A DNA stretch of 64,000 bases from Halomarinibacterium sp034670265 (lineage in GTDB: Bacteria; Bacteroidota; Bacteroidia; Flavobacteriales; Flavobacteriaceae): assembly GCA_034670265.1 (NCBI GenBank), contig JAXMNU010000003.1, positions 248,001 to 312,000 on the forward strand, written 5' to 3'. Of this stretch, positions 35,385 through 44,659 are shown in pieces. A program made the translations under genes and the position numbers. Each line of letters starts with the position of its first letter. Position 1 is the first letter of the stretch. The notes under the pieces were generated by a model. That model worked only from the letters and a program-made list of their open reading frames with translations. It was not told the origin of the DNA and made no database searches.

Positions 35385-35795
35385 ATGTATCCAGCAGAAT
35401 TGGTAAAACCGATGAGAGAAGATTTGACCAGAATAGGTTTTACCGAATTATTTACAGCAGATGAAGTAGACGATGCAATTCATCAAGACGGAACTATCCT
35501 TGTGGTGGTAAACTCGGTTTGTGGTTGTGCCGCAGCAAATGCGCGCCCAGGAGCGAGAATTTCACTTCAAAATGCTAAAACGCCAGACCGTTTGGTAACT
35601 GTTTTTGCAGGGGTAGATTTTGAAGCGGTTGATGCCGCAAGAGCATTAATGGTTCCATTTCCACCAAGTTCACCTTCTATGGCTTTATTTAAAAATGGGG
35701 AATTAGTTCATATGTTAGAAAGACACCATATTGAGGGAAGAAGTGCCGAATTAATTTCTGAAAATTTAAAGAGCGCATATAACGAATACTGTTAA
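35385..35795 (+). CDS. BrxA/BrxB-family bacilliredoxin
   Basis: 136 residues, thioredoxin fold, with the CGC active site in SVCGCAAANARPG typical of YphP/YqiW bacilliredoxins. In Firmicutes these remove bacillithiol from oxidised proteins; Bacteroidota members probably act on a similar low-molecular-weight thiol. Monocistronic with its own promoter and a strong terminator at 35819. Confidence 0.93.
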   Translation: MYPAELVKPMREDLTRIGFTELFTADEVDDAIHQDGTILVVVNSVCGCAAANARPGARISLQNAKTPDRLVTVFAGVDFEAVDAARALMVPFPPSSPSMALFKNGELVHMLERHHIEGRSAELISENLKSAYNEYC

Positions 35796-35818
35796 TATTC
35801 CTAGTAAATAGAAAAGTA

Positions 35819-35847
35819 AAACCGCTTCTCATTGAAGCGGTTTTTTT
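35819..35847 (+). terminator. Terminator of the bacilliredoxin gene
   Basis: AAACCGCTTC / GAAGCGGTTT, 10-bp stem, 5-nt loop, followed by seven or more T. Confidence 0.85.
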
Positions 35848-35860
35848 ATTTTTGATTCTC

Positions 35861-36601
35861 ATGAAAGCATTTCAAAAAATAATAAGCTATCCCTTTTCGG
35901 TGATTTTCTACCTTCTCTTTGGGATACTATTAGTGTTTTTTGAAGCCATTCAACGTATTTGTTTTAACGTTTTTGGATACCAAGCTCATAAAACCAGTGT
36001 AGATATCGTCAACGGACTTTTTTTAGTCATTCTTCATGTGGTTGGGACTACCTTTAAGTTTGAAATCTCTTCAACAATTCCTAAAAACGCACCTATTATC
36101 ATTGCTTCAAACCACCAAAGTTTATGGGACATTCCACCCATTATTTGGTTTTTAAGAAAAATCCATCCCAAGTTTATTTCAAAAATTGAATTAGGAAAAG
36201 GCATCCCCACAGTTTCTTATAATTTACGAAAGGGAGGCTCGGTGTTAATCGATCGGAAAAACCCTGCGCAAGCCACTAAAGAAGTTGAAAGGATTGCTAA
36301 ATACATTTCAGAAAATAATAGAAGTGTGGTGATTTTTCCTGAAGGTACCCGAAGTAGGGACGGTGTTCCAAAAAAATTTTATAGAAAGGGACTCATCACT
36401 TTATTTGAGCATGCTCCTGAAGCTTATGTTTTGCCAATTTCAATTAATAATTCTTGGAAATTACAACGCTACGGCATGTTTCCTATTCCGCTGTTTACAA
36501 GACTTACCTTTTATGTACACCCACCTTTAAAAGTCTCAGATTTTGAAAAGGAGGTATTAGTCAATACAGTTGAAACTCAAATTAAATCAAAGATTATCTA
36601 A
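35861..36601 (+). CDS. plsC: 1-acyl-sn-glycerol-3-phosphate acyltransferase
   Basis: About 246 residues from the ATG at 35861; the alternative TTG at 35852 is next to the T-run and unlikely. One or two N-terminal membrane helices. Motif I NHQSLWD (HxxxxD catalytic), motif III FPEGTRSRDG, and motif IV-like YVLPISINNS are present. It acylates lysophosphatidate to phosphatidate in phospholipid synthesis. Its stop region overlaps the convergent radical SAM gene by 4 bases. Confidence 0.92.
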   Translation: MKAFQKIISYPFSVIFYLLFGILLVFFEAIQRICFNVFGYQAHKTSVDIVNGLFLVILHVVGTTFKFEISSTIPKNAPIIIASNHQSLWDIPPIIWFLRKIHPKFISKIELGKGIPTVSYNLRKGGSVLIDRKNPAQATKEVERIAKYISENNRSVVIFPEGTRSRDGVPKKFYRKGLITLFEHAPEAYVLPISINNSWKLQRYGMFPIPLFTRLTFYVHPPLKVSDFEKEVLVNTVETQIKSKII

Positions 36602-37665
36602 AACAATCTCGTTTGTGGATCTTTTAATTGAAGGTAATGACTTCTATCTAATTTTGGCATTCTATTATCTTTTAAATACTTTTTTTTACCTAGAATAACA
36701 GTGTCAGCGATCTGTTTTGCAATAGTTCCTTCGCCTCGCATTCGAGTTCCCCATCGACTGTCATTCAATTTTCCGTCATGGCATTCGGCTATCTGATTTA
36801 ATATTTTTTCGGCTCTATCTGGCAATGCCTTTTTTGCCCAATCTTCAAAAATAGTGGCTATTTGTCCGTTTAACCTTACTACTGTATAGGCAACACTTTT
36901 GGCACCCAAAGAGGCAACAGTTTCTATCAACGGTAATATTTCATGGCTATTTAACGATGGGATAATGGGTGCCATCATCACATTTACAGGGATGTTGTTT
37001 TTAGAAAGCTCTTCTACCGTGTGGAGTCTATTTTTAATGCTCGAGGTTCTTGGCTCCAACAATCGCCTGGTTTCTTCTTTCAAGGAAGTAATGGATATAT
37101 TAACAGCAATGGTATTGTATTTTGCCATTTCTTTTAAAATATCCAAATCTCTTAAAATCAGTGAATTTTTGGTAATGATTCCCGTTGGATTTTTCCACTG
37201 AAACATCTTCTTTAAACAGTTTCGGGTAATTTCTAGTTTTCTTTCAATAGGCTGATAACAATCTGTATTTCCTGAAAAAACAATGGTATCTCCTTGCCAA
37301 TTTTTACTTCTTAATTTATCTTCTAGTAGTTGTGGGGCATTTTTTTTCACTAAAATATTTCGTTCAAAATCTAACCCTGCGCCGTAGCCCCAATATTCGT
37401 GACTATTGCGTGCGTAGCAATACACACAACCGTGTTCACAACCCTGATAGGGATTGGCAGAATACCCCATTCCCACATCTGGGCTGTCTACTTTATTGAC
37501 GAAGGTTTTAGGAAATACATCGATGTATTTGGTTTTGTTTTTATCGGCAAGTTCTCCTTCTTCCTGGCAATAATTAAGGAAGTCATCCAAGGGTTCGTGT
37601 TGGTGTTCAAAAAACCGATTGTGGACTTGCTTCTGGGCACCACGACCCTTGATAGGTTGGGACAT
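36598..37665 (-). CDS. PA0069-family radical SAM protein
   Basis: 355 residues. The [4Fe-4S] triad is in CEHGCVYCYAR (CxxxCxxC). The N terminus MSQPIKGRGAQ, YWGYGAGLDFERNI and the C-terminal GTMRGEG-like loop (RWGTRMRGEG) match the PA0069/Rv2578c group related to SplB photolyases, whose substrate is unknown. The ATG follows directly on the U-run of a strong terminator-like hairpin, so expression may be attenuated. Confidence 0.92.
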   Translation of the reverse strand: MSQPIKGRGAQKQVHNRFFEHQHEPLDDFLNYCQEEGELADKNKTKYIDVFPKTFVNKVDSPDVGMGYSANPYQGCEHGCVYCYARNSHEYWGYGAGLDFERNILVKKNAPQLLEDKLRSKNWQGDTIVFSGNTDCYQPIERKLEITRNCLKKMFQWKNPTGIITKNSLILRDLDILKEMAKYNTIAVNISITSLKEETRRLLEPRTSSIKNRLHTVEELSKNNIPVNVMMAPIIPSLNSHEILPLIETVASLGAKSVAYTVVRLNGQIATIFEDWAKKALPDRAEKILNQIAECHDGKLNDSRWGTRMRGEGTIAKQIADTVILGKKKYLKDNRMPKLDRSHYLQLKDPQTRLF

Positions 37666-37701
37666 AAAAAAACTTTGAAGGGAAATAACTCCTTCAAAGT
37701 T
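37666..37701 (-). terminator. Terminator-like hairpin in the radical SAM leader
   Basis: Perfect 11-bp stem AACTTTGAAGG / CCTTCAAAGTT with a 9-nt loop; on the minus strand seven U follow and then the ATG at 37665. It may end the crotonase transcript or act as an attenuator. Confidence 0.75.
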
Positions 37702-37750
37702 AATTTAAAATATGGAATAATTCCAAATTAAACAGGAAATATTCCTATAA

Positions 37751-38542
37751 TTATTTTCCTGGAAACTTAGGTTTTCGTTTCTCTAAAAAGGCTTGCGTAC
37801 CTTCTGCAAAATCTGCCGTACCAAAACATTTACCAAAGGCAGTAATTTCGGTATCAAAGCCATTTTCACCCGCTTCAAATCCTGCATTAATGGCTTCAAT
37901 GGCAGCCGCAATGGCTACAGAGGAGTTTCGCTTAATCTTTTCGGCTAGTTTTTCAGCTAAGGGAAGTAATTCTTCTTGAGTCGTTACATGATTTACCAAT
38001 CCATATTGTAATGCTTGCGAGGCATCAATCATTCCCGCTGTCATAATAAGTTCCATGGCGCGACCTTTACCCACCAATTGCGGTAAACGTTGCGTTCCCC
38101 CGTAGCCAGGGATGACTCCCAGTGAAACTTCAGGAAGCCCCATTTTGGCAGTATCACTCGCTATACGAAAGTGTGCTGCCATCGCCAATTCTAGTCCGCC
38201 ACCCAATGCAAACCCATTTATGGCAGCAATGACTGGGGTGGAAAGATAGGCTACAAAATCAAATAATAATGCTTGCCCTTCGGCAGCCAATTTTTCACCT
38301 TGCGATACCGAAAAATCTGCAAATTCGCTAATATCTGCACCTGCGACAAAGGCTTTTTCTCCACTTCCAGTAATGATAATAGCCTTTGTGTGTTTGTCCT
38401 TTTCGGCACGTTTAAAGGCTTTATGAAGTTCCTTGATGGTTTCAAGGTTTAAGGCATTTAATTTTGAAGGCCGATTAATGGTAATGGTGGTAATACCGTC
38501 ATTAAAATCGACCAATATATTATCGTAATCTTTAGCTTTCAT
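37751..38542 (-). CDS. Enoyl-CoA hydratase/isomerase family protein (crotonase)
   Basis: 263 residues, the usual crotonase length. The oxyanion-hole segments AFVAGADISEF and NGFALGGGLELA and the catalytic Glu region LPEVSLGVIPGYGGTQRLP (both Glu positions present) support hydratase activity on 2-enoyl-CoA in beta-oxidation. It has its own -7-like box (TACCTTTA, 38569-38562) behind the kinase gene and no other fatty acid gene beside it. Confidence 0.92.
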   Translation of the reverse strand: MKAKDYDNILVDFNDGITTITINRPSKLNALNLETIKELHKAFKRAEKDKHTKAIIITGSGEKAFVAGADISEFADFSVSQGEKLAAEGQALLFDFVAYLSTPVIAAINGFALGGGLELAMAAHFRIASDTAKMGLPEVSLGVIPGYGGTQRLPQLVGKGRAMELIMTAGMIDASQALQYGLVNHVTTQEELLPLAEKLAEKIKRNSSVAIAAAIEAINAGFEAGENGFDTEITAFGKCFGTADFAEGTQAFLEKRKPKFPGK

Positions 38543-38580
38543 TTTTTTGAAATTTGAAATCTAAAGGTACTAAAAACCTA

Positions 38581-40038
38581 TTAGTTTTGGGGGATAGAAA
38601 CGGTAAATATGGTGCCTTTCTCTTCGATAGATTGCAGCGAAATGCTACCATTATAAGTTTCTACAATATTTTTTACCATGGCCAACCCTAAGCCCATGCC
38701 ACTTGATTTTGTAGTGAATTTTGGTTCAAAAACTTTTGGTTTATTTTCTTCAGAAATACCCGCACCATTGTCTGAAACTGTAATGAAAGTTTGCTTGTTT
38801 TCAGAAAATACACGCACTTCTATTCTTGGGTCTTCGGGATTTTTCTTTTCAATAGCTTGAATGCTATTCTTCACCAAATTGGTAATCACGCGAATAAGTT
38901 GTGTTCTGTCAAATTTTGAAATAATCTCTTTTTCTTCAGAAAAGAAATAGATATAATCTTCATTAAAAATATCCAAAGCCAACTTCGTAATGGCTACTAC
39001 ATTTAAATTTTCATCCTGCTGTGCAGGCATTTTTGCATAGGTTGAAAATGCAGATGCTATGGAACTTAAAGTATCTATTTGATGAATAAGGGTATTGGTA
39101 TATTCGTTTACTTTTTCAGTAATATTTGGATCATTAGGATCAAATTTCCGCTGAAAACTTTGTACCGATAAGCGCATAGGGGTTAACGGGTTTTTAATTT
39201 CATGCGCTACTTGCTTTGCCATTTCTCGCCATGCGGCTTCCCGCTCACTGCTTGCTAACTGTGCTGCACTTATTTCGAGTTCGTCAATCATCCCGTTATA
39301 GGCTTCCACAAGGGTGTAAATTTCCTGTGAAGTATCGTTATCTAGTTTAATTTTTTTGTTCCGTTTGTTGAGACGTGTTTCGGTGATTTTATCACTCACC
39401 GTTTTTAAGGAACGCGTAATATATTTAGAAAGAAAATACGCTAAGCCAATAGCAATTAAAAGCATAAAACCATAGACCATGCCAACACGCTTAATATTTT
39501 CCATAAGCTCTTTATTAATAAAGCCATCGTCTTCTATGTAGGGTAAATTAAGTATCGCCAAGGGCTTAAACGAAGCGTCTGTGATGTAGGAATAGGAAGA
39601 TTGGTACTCTTGTCCCTCTTCTTCAAAAGAATAGACATAACTTTTGGTTGGGGAGTCTTCAATATGTGTTAAAATAGCTCTCGAAAGCTTTGCATAAGAA
39701 GTATCTCGTAAAAATGAGGCTCGGGAGGATTTGAGCAGTGTTCCTTTTAAATCGTATAAATGAATTTCAAGGTTGTGAATGTCCTTTATTTCATAAATTT
39801 TGCTTTTGAAAATCAACGGAATGAGTTCCGTTTCCACTGGATAGGTAGTGTTTTTTAAAACATAATTGATATTTTCTTTGATATTGGCTTCTTTACGAAG
39901 TAATCGTTCCCGGTGGTAGTCTTCGGCCTCTTCTTTATACTGAATGGCGGTAACTATGGATAGTGATATAAAAGTCATCACTAACAAGAGTAGCATGGAA
40001 AGAAAAATACGAAAGCGTAGTGATTTGTAAAACTTCAT
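38581..40038 (-). CDS. NtrY-like sensor histidine kinase
   Basis: 485 residues. TM1 about 10-30, an extracytoplasmic sensor region to about 185, TM2 187-205, a HAMP linker, then the phosphoacceptor H279 in AHEIKNPLTP and an HATPase domain (NLVKNSIQAIEK, DNGAGI, GMGLGLAMVKN). HEIKNPLTP is typical of NtrY-type kinases. No response regulator gene lies next to it, so it is an orphan by position. Confidence 0.92.
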   Translation of the reverse strand: MKFYKSLRFRIFLSMLLLLVMTFISLSIVTAIQYKEEAEDYHRERLLRKEANIKENINYVLKNTTYPVETELIPLIFKSKIYEIKDIHNLEIHLYDLKGTLLKSSRASFLRDTSYAKLSRAILTHIEDSPTKSYVYSFEEEGQEYQSSYSYITDASFKPLAILNLPYIEDDGFINKELMENIKRVGMVYGFMLLIAIGLAYFLSKYITRSLKTVSDKITETRLNKRNKKIKLDNDTSQEIYTLVEAYNGMIDELEISAAQLASSEREAAWREMAKQVAHEIKNPLTPMRLSVQSFQRKFDPNDPNITEKVNEYTNTLIHQIDTLSSIASAFSTYAKMPAQQDENLNVVAITKLALDIFNEDYIYFFSEEKEIISKFDRTQLIRVITNLVKNSIQAIEKKNPEDPRIEVRVFSENKQTFITVSDNGAGISEENKPKVFEPKFTTKSSGMGLGLAMVKNIVETYNGSISLQSIEEKGTIFTVSIPQN

Positions 40039-40123
40039 ACGTTGTAATGGTTACGGGAAGATAACAATAATTGCACCAAAAGATGAAATTTTCAAAATTT
40101 AAAAAACAAATTCCAACGTATTT

Positions 40124-40178
40124 GTCAGTTCGAGTGATTCAATTTTCCAAAAGAAAAATGAATTGTATCGAGAACGAC
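40124..40178. repeat. REP-like inverted repeat between hemJ-like gene and kinase
   Basis: GTCAGTTCGAGTGATTC opens and ATCGAGAACGAC closes a 55-bp imperfect hairpin; the GTTCGAG/TCGAGAAC core matches the element at 11871-11946. It begins 4 nt past the stop of the hemJ-like gene. Confidence 0.65.
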
Positions 40179-40182
40179 ATTA

Positions 40183-40716
40183 TTATTTTTCGCGAATACG
40201 TTTATAGATTTTATAACCTAACATAATGAGAATAGAAAATAGTATAATGCCCACTGTGCCGTAAATCCAATTAAAGGCATTTTTTAAGATGACCAAAAAC
40301 ACCACAGCGAACAGAATAATGGTGGCTCCTTCATTAAAAATGCGCATAAAATTGGAAGAATATTTTACCTTATCCTTTTGTAAATCTTTAAAAATAAGAT
40401 GACATTTTATATGATAGGCAATGAGTAACACCACAAAACCCAATTTCACTTGCATCCAACCATCGGTGAGATAAAAGGTGCGCATGGCGAGCATCCAAAT
40501 GGCAAATCCGGTAGCTAAAATCATACTGGGCCATGTAATAATATACCACAACCGTTTTGCCATGATTTTTAATTGAGCTCCTAAAATTTCTTTGTCTGGA
40601 TACGGCTTTTGGGAAGCTTCAATTTGGTACACAAACAACCTCACAATATAAAACAAGCCAGCAAACCAAGTGATGACAAAGATGAGGTGTAAAGATTTGA
40701 GGTAGTAGTAGAGCAT
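40183..40716 (-). CDS. hemJ: HemJ-type protoporphyrinogen oxidase candidate (CopD-like)
   Basis: 177 residues with about five membrane helices. The HemJ pattern is visible: SLHLIF with H10, WFAGLFYIVRLFVY, WMQVKLGF with K91, and RIFNEG near 130. H10 and K91 correspond to the conserved His and Lys considered essential in HemJ. It would oxidise protoporphyrinogen IX to protoporphyrin IX, the step missing from the heme operon. Such genes are often labelled CopD family. Its ATG overlaps the stop of the BNR gene by one base (TAATG). Confidence 0.78.
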   Translation of the reverse strand: MLYYYLKSLHLIFVITWFAGLFYIVRLFVYQIEASQKPYPDKEILGAQLKIMAKRLWYIITWPSMILATGFAIWMLAMRTFYLTDGWMQVKLGFVVLLIAYHIKCHLIFKDLQKDKVKYSSNFMRIFNEGATIILFAVVFLVILKNAFNWIYGTVGIILFSILIMLGYKIYKRIREK

Positions 40717-43700
40717 TAGTCTTTATCTTCTTCAATAAACAAATAGTTCAAATTCTTTGCATTAAACTGCTCATTAAAGCTTTTAATCTCGCTAGAAACT
40801 AAAATTTCAAAGTGCATCAATTCGGTATTAATTTTGTTGGTTAATTCATTTTTAACCAAAATATCTTGTTGTGTCGGTGGGAAGTCGTCCATACTTACCA
40901 AGCTATTTAAATGCGCCAATTTATTAGTGAGCTTTATGGGGAAGTTTAATGGATCTTGACCGCTTCGGTTTTGGGTTTGGTAGAGTGCTTTTTCAATTTC
41001 GGAAAAATCTTCGCTTAATTTTTTGGCTTTTTCTACCAAATCTTTCACACTTTCGTTGTCTTTGTATTGCTTCTGAAAATCCTCCAACTGGGCATTAATC
41101 TTTCGTATTTTTTTAATGCTTTTATGGGCCTTATCCACCGTTTTATTAATGTCTGTAATAAAATCGAATTGTCGCTGCATTCCTGCGATATCGGTTTCCG
41201 CATTTTTATCGGGAAGAATATTGAAATTTTGCGAAAGCGTTTCTTCTCCAACTTGCAATACTACTTTATACGTGCCAGGAACCGCTTTAGGAGCATCGGT
41301 ACTTGCCCACCAGAGGATCATTCCGTCAAGTCGTTCGGCGCCATCCCCTTCGGTATCCCAAACAAAAAAATTGCCTCCTTTTTTTACTGAAAGTTTGTCT
41401 TTTTTGCCTTTACTGCTGAAGGATTTTATGGTGTCGTTATTCATTTTTAGAAAACTCAATTTCACTTCTTTTTCGGAAGGGTCATCCAAATTAAAATACA
41501 CCATCACACCATTGGGGTGATTGGTCCCCGTGGTAAGCGAACCTTTTCTGGAACGACCGTCCATACGGTAAGTGTCTTTGGGTTTAAAGAGATAGTTAGT
41601 TTTTGATTTTGTGGCTGCGAGCTGATGCAATACTGTTAAATCATCTATTAACCAAAGGCTTCTTCCTTGTGTTGCCACAATGAGGTTGTTGTCTTTTACA
41701 GCTAAATCGGTGATGGGAACAACAGGTAAATTCAGCTGAAACGATTGCCAGCTTTCCCCATCGTTAAAGGAAATATACATTCCGGTTTCTGTTCCAGCGT
41801 ACAGTAAGCCTTTTTGAGTTTCATCTTCCCGAAGCACTCTCGTGAAATGTTCTGCAGGAATTCCATTGGTGATTTTTTTCCACGTTTTTCCGTAGTCGGT
41901 AGTTTTGTACAAATAAGGTGCAAAATCTCCTGTTTTGTATTTGGTTCCAGCAATATAACAGGTTCCAGCATCAAAGCGGGAAGGTTCAATACTGTTAATC
42001 ATCATCCATTCGGGCATCCCTTTTGGAGTCACATTTTCCCAAGTTGTACCTCCGTTTCTTGAAACATGCACCAAACCATCATCACTTCCTGTCCATAAAA
42101 GCCCTTCGGTAATTGGAGATTCTGCTGCAGCGAAAATGGTACAATAATATTCTACAGAGGTATTATCCTGTGTAATAGGCCCTCCAGAGGAGCCTAATTT
42201 TGAAGGATCGTTGCGGGTTAAATCGGGACTTATTAATTCCCAACTTTCTCCTTCGTTGGTGGTTTTGTGTAAATGATTGGAGGCGGTATATAATACCTTA
42301 GGGTTGTGTTTTGAAAAGAAAATAGGGAAATTCCATTGAAAGCGATATTTCATAGCTTCGGCACCATGCCCCATAGGATTATCGGGCCATACACTTACAC
42401 TTCGTACCGTTTTGGTTTTATGATTGTAACGGGTTAAAAATCCGTCGTAGCTTCCGCCGTACACAATGTCATTATTAGTGGGGTCAATAGCGATATGAGC
42501 ACTTTCGCCACCTGCGGTTTCTTCCCAATCGTCCTCATCAATATTCCAGCTTTCGGTTCTATGCGGAATTCTTAACGTTGAATTATCCTGCTGTGCGACA
42601 TAAATCCGGTATGGGAACGAATTATCTGTGGTAACCCTATAAAATTGAGAAGTAGGCTGATTATAATAGGTACTCCAGGTTTCACCCCCATCATAGGTTA
42701 CTTGGGCGCCCCCATCGTCACCAATAATCATTCGATTTGGGTCTTCGGGAGCAATCCAAAGATCGTGATGATCTCCATGTGGAGCATTATACGTATCGAA
42801 AGTTTTACCTCCATCGGTACTTTTATGATACCGCACGTTTAAAACATAGACTGTATTTTCGTCTTCGGTATCTGCATAAATTCGGGTGTAGTACCAAGCG
42901 CGCTGACGCAAATCACGGTCGCTATTTACATACTCCCAAGTGTCACCACCGTTATCGCTTCGGTAGAGTCCACCCTTTTCTTTGTTTTCAACAATCGCCC
43001 AAACTCTTTCACTGTTTAAAGGGGAAACCGTTACGCCAATAATTCCTAACGTATCGGATGGAAACCCACTATTCTTCGAAATTTCTTTCCAAGTTTCTCC
43101 GCTATCCGTACTTTTCCAAAGGGCAGAACCGTCACCCCCACTGCTTAAACTATAAGGAGTACGACGAACATTCCAAGTAGATGCATACAGAATTCGAGGG
43201 TTATTTGGATCTAAAATAAGGTCAACGGCACCAGCATTTTCATTGGCAAAAAGAGTACGATTCCAAGTTTTTCCGCCATCGGTACTTTTATACACACCAC
43301 GCTCCTGGGTGGGTTTGTAAATATTTCCCATGACGGCGGCATACACAATTTGATGATTTTTTGGGTGTGTGGCAATGCGTGGTATATGACGACTTTTCTC
43401 TAGCCCAACTTGCTTCCACGTTTTTCCAGCATCTTCCGTTTTCCACATGCCATAGCCAGATGATACGTTTCCGCGCACGGTTTTTTCACCCCCACCCACA
43501 TAAATGACATTAGGGTCGTCTTCCGCAACTTCAATAGCGCCAATGGAGCCTCCAAAAAAACCATCGCTTATATTTTCCCAAGTTCTTCCGCCATTTTTGG
43601 TGCGCCAAACGCCACCGCCAGTGGCTCCAAAATAAAATAAATTGGGTTTATTGGGAACGCCAGTAACGGCGGCACTTCTACCGCCACGAAAAGGACCAAT

Positions 43701-43823
43701 AAGCCTATATTCTAGGGCATTGTATAATTCTTCGTTATAGGTTTGTGCAGAAATAGTTTCGGAAAAAAAGAATGAAAAAGAAGCAAAAAGGGCACTAAAT
43801 ACTAAGGTGTAAAATCGAGTCAT
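40716..43823 (-). CDS. Secreted VPS10/BNR-repeat beta-propeller protein
   Basis: 1035 residues. A signal peptide (FSFFFSETISAQ) is followed by about 750 residues carrying some eleven BNR/Asp-box motifs (such as TKNGGRTWE, STDGGKTWN, SDNGGDTWE), i.e. sortilin-like seven- to ten-blade propellers. A C-terminal part has a beta domain and a helical end (about 870-1035). These proteins are often called glycosyl hydrolases, but no sialidase catalytic set is evident. It may bind glycans or proteins in the periplasm or outside. Coupled to the hemJ-like gene. Confidence 0.88.
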   Translation of the reverse strand: MTRFYTLVFSALFASFSFFFSETISAQTYNEELYNALEYRLIGPFRGGRSAAVTGVPNKPNLFYFGATGGGVWRTKNGGRTWENISDGFFGGSIGAIEVAEDDPNVIYVGGGEKTVRGNVSSGYGMWKTEDAGKTWKQVGLEKSRHIPRIATHPKNHQIVYAAVMGNIYKPTQERGVYKSTDGGKTWNRTLFANENAGAVDLILDPNNPRILYASTWNVRRTPYSLSSGGDGSALWKSTDSGETWKEISKNSGFPSDTLGIIGVTVSPLNSERVWAIVENKEKGGLYRSDNGGDTWEYVNSDRDLRQRAWYYTRIYADTEDENTVYVLNVRYHKSTDGGKTFDTYNAPHGDHHDLWIAPEDPNRMIIGDDGGAQVTYDGGETWSTYYNQPTSQFYRVTTDNSFPYRIYVAQQDNSTLRIPHRTESWNIDEDDWEETAGGESAHIAIDPTNNDIVYGGSYDGFLTRYNHKTKTVRSVSVWPDNPMGHGAEAMKYRFQWNFPIFFSKHNPKVLYTASNHLHKTTNEGESWELISPDLTRNDPSKLGSSGGPITQDNTSVEYYCTIFAAAESPITEGLLWTGSDDGLVHVSRNGGTTWENVTPKGMPEWMMINSIEPSRFDAGTCYIAGTKYKTGDFAPYLYKTTDYGKTWKKITNGIPAEHFTRVLREDETQKGLLYAGTETGMYISFNDGESWQSFQLNLPVVPITDLAVKDNNLIVATQGRSLWLIDDLTVLHQLAATKSKTNYLFKPKDTYRMDGRSRKGSLTTGTNHPNGVMVYFNLDDPSEKEVKLSFLKMNNDTIKSFSSKGKKDKLSVKKGGNFFVWDTEGDGAERLDGMILWWASTDAPKAVPGTYKVVLQVGEETLSQNFNILPDKNAETDIAGMQRQFDFITDINKTVDKAHKSIKKIRKINAQLEDFQKQYKDNESVKDLVEKAKKLSEDFSEIEKALYQTQNRSGQDPLNFPIKLTNKLAHLNSLVSMDDFPPTQQDILVKNELTNKINTELMHFEILVSSEIKSFNEQFNAKNLNYLFIEEDKD

Positions 43824-43858
43824 TGCAAAAAGTTTAGGAAATTTAAAGATACGGAATT

Positions 43859-44659
43859 TTAAATGTCTCTTTGAAAAGTGTACTCCAACAATTTGTGGAT
43901 ATTAACCGTATCTACCGTTTTATAATTTTCTTCTGTATTTTCCAAAAATGAAGGAGGGTCTAACGCAAGCTCTTTTGCTTTTTGAACATAGTATTTCTTT
44001 TTCACGGGATGTTGCGGACTTACAGCATTAAAAATATGGCCAAAAGCATCATTTTGAATGATTTTTAAAAGTACTCCAATACAATCCTCTCGATGAATGA
44101 GATTTACCGAAGCGTTCCCGCCACTTAAATTTTCTCTTCCTGCTAAATAGCGCACGGGTTGTCTGCTTCCGCCAATAAGTCCCCCAAAACGGACAATACT
44201 ACATTTAAAATTTGAATTGAAAAAAAGCTGTTCTACTTGCAAAAGTTGTCTACCTGCTTCACTATCGGGTTTTGGAGTATTGGCTTCGGTAACATGGCCT
44301 TGTTCGTCTGAATAGACCGAAGTACTACTTATATAAATACATTTTTCGATGTTGGCTGTTTCAATTTCTTTCAAGAAATGAGTCATTTTTAAAACATAGT
44401 CTGAGCCTGTATTTCTTCGCAAGCCGGGGGGAATCATAACAATTAAAATATCTGTTTTTTTCAGAAAAGATTGCACACTTCCTGCTACTCCTTTTTCAGA
44501 AATGGTAACGGCATACGCATCGAACCCTTTTGTTTGAAGTTTTGCAGCTTTTTCAAGTTGGGTGACACTACCTTTTACTCGAAAGCCTAAATTTTGAAGG
44601 CGCTGTGCCAAGGGTAATCCTAGCCATCCTAACCCTGCTATGCCAATAGTTTTACTCAT
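43859..44659 (-). CDS. Extended SDR / NAD(P)-binding epimerase-like protein
   Basis: 266 residues. Rossmann loop GLGWLGLPLA at the N terminus, an ISSTSVYSD segment in the middle, and RFGGLIGGSRQPVRYLAG after it, as in YeeZ-type atypical SDRs. The usual YxxxK catalytic pair is not obvious after the SSTSVY motif, so enzymatic activity is uncertain. It overlaps the M28 peptidase gene by 8 bases and is followed by the BNR gene. Confidence 0.85.
   Translation of the reverse strand: MSKTIGIAGLGWLGLPLAQRLQNLGFRVKGSVTQLEKAAKLQTKGFDAYAVTISEKGVAGSVQSFLKKTDILIVMIPPGLRRNTGSDYVLKMTHFLKEIETANIEKCIYISSTSVYSDEQGHVTEANTPKPDSEAGRQLLQVEQLFFNSNFKCSIVRFGGLIGGSRQPVRYLAGRENLSGGNASVNLIHREDCIGVLLKIIQNDAFGHIFNAVSPQHPVKKKYYVQKAKELALDPPSFLENTEENYKTVDTVNIHKLLEYTFQRDI

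Noticed and set aside
38581..40038. Two-component system with an adjacent response regulator
   Set aside because: Neither neighbour is a receiver-domain protein; the kinase is an orphan in this window.
41116..41520. Plus-strand ORFs opposite the BNR-protein gene
   Set aside because: They lie wholly inside a long, motif-rich gene and show no recognisable domain.
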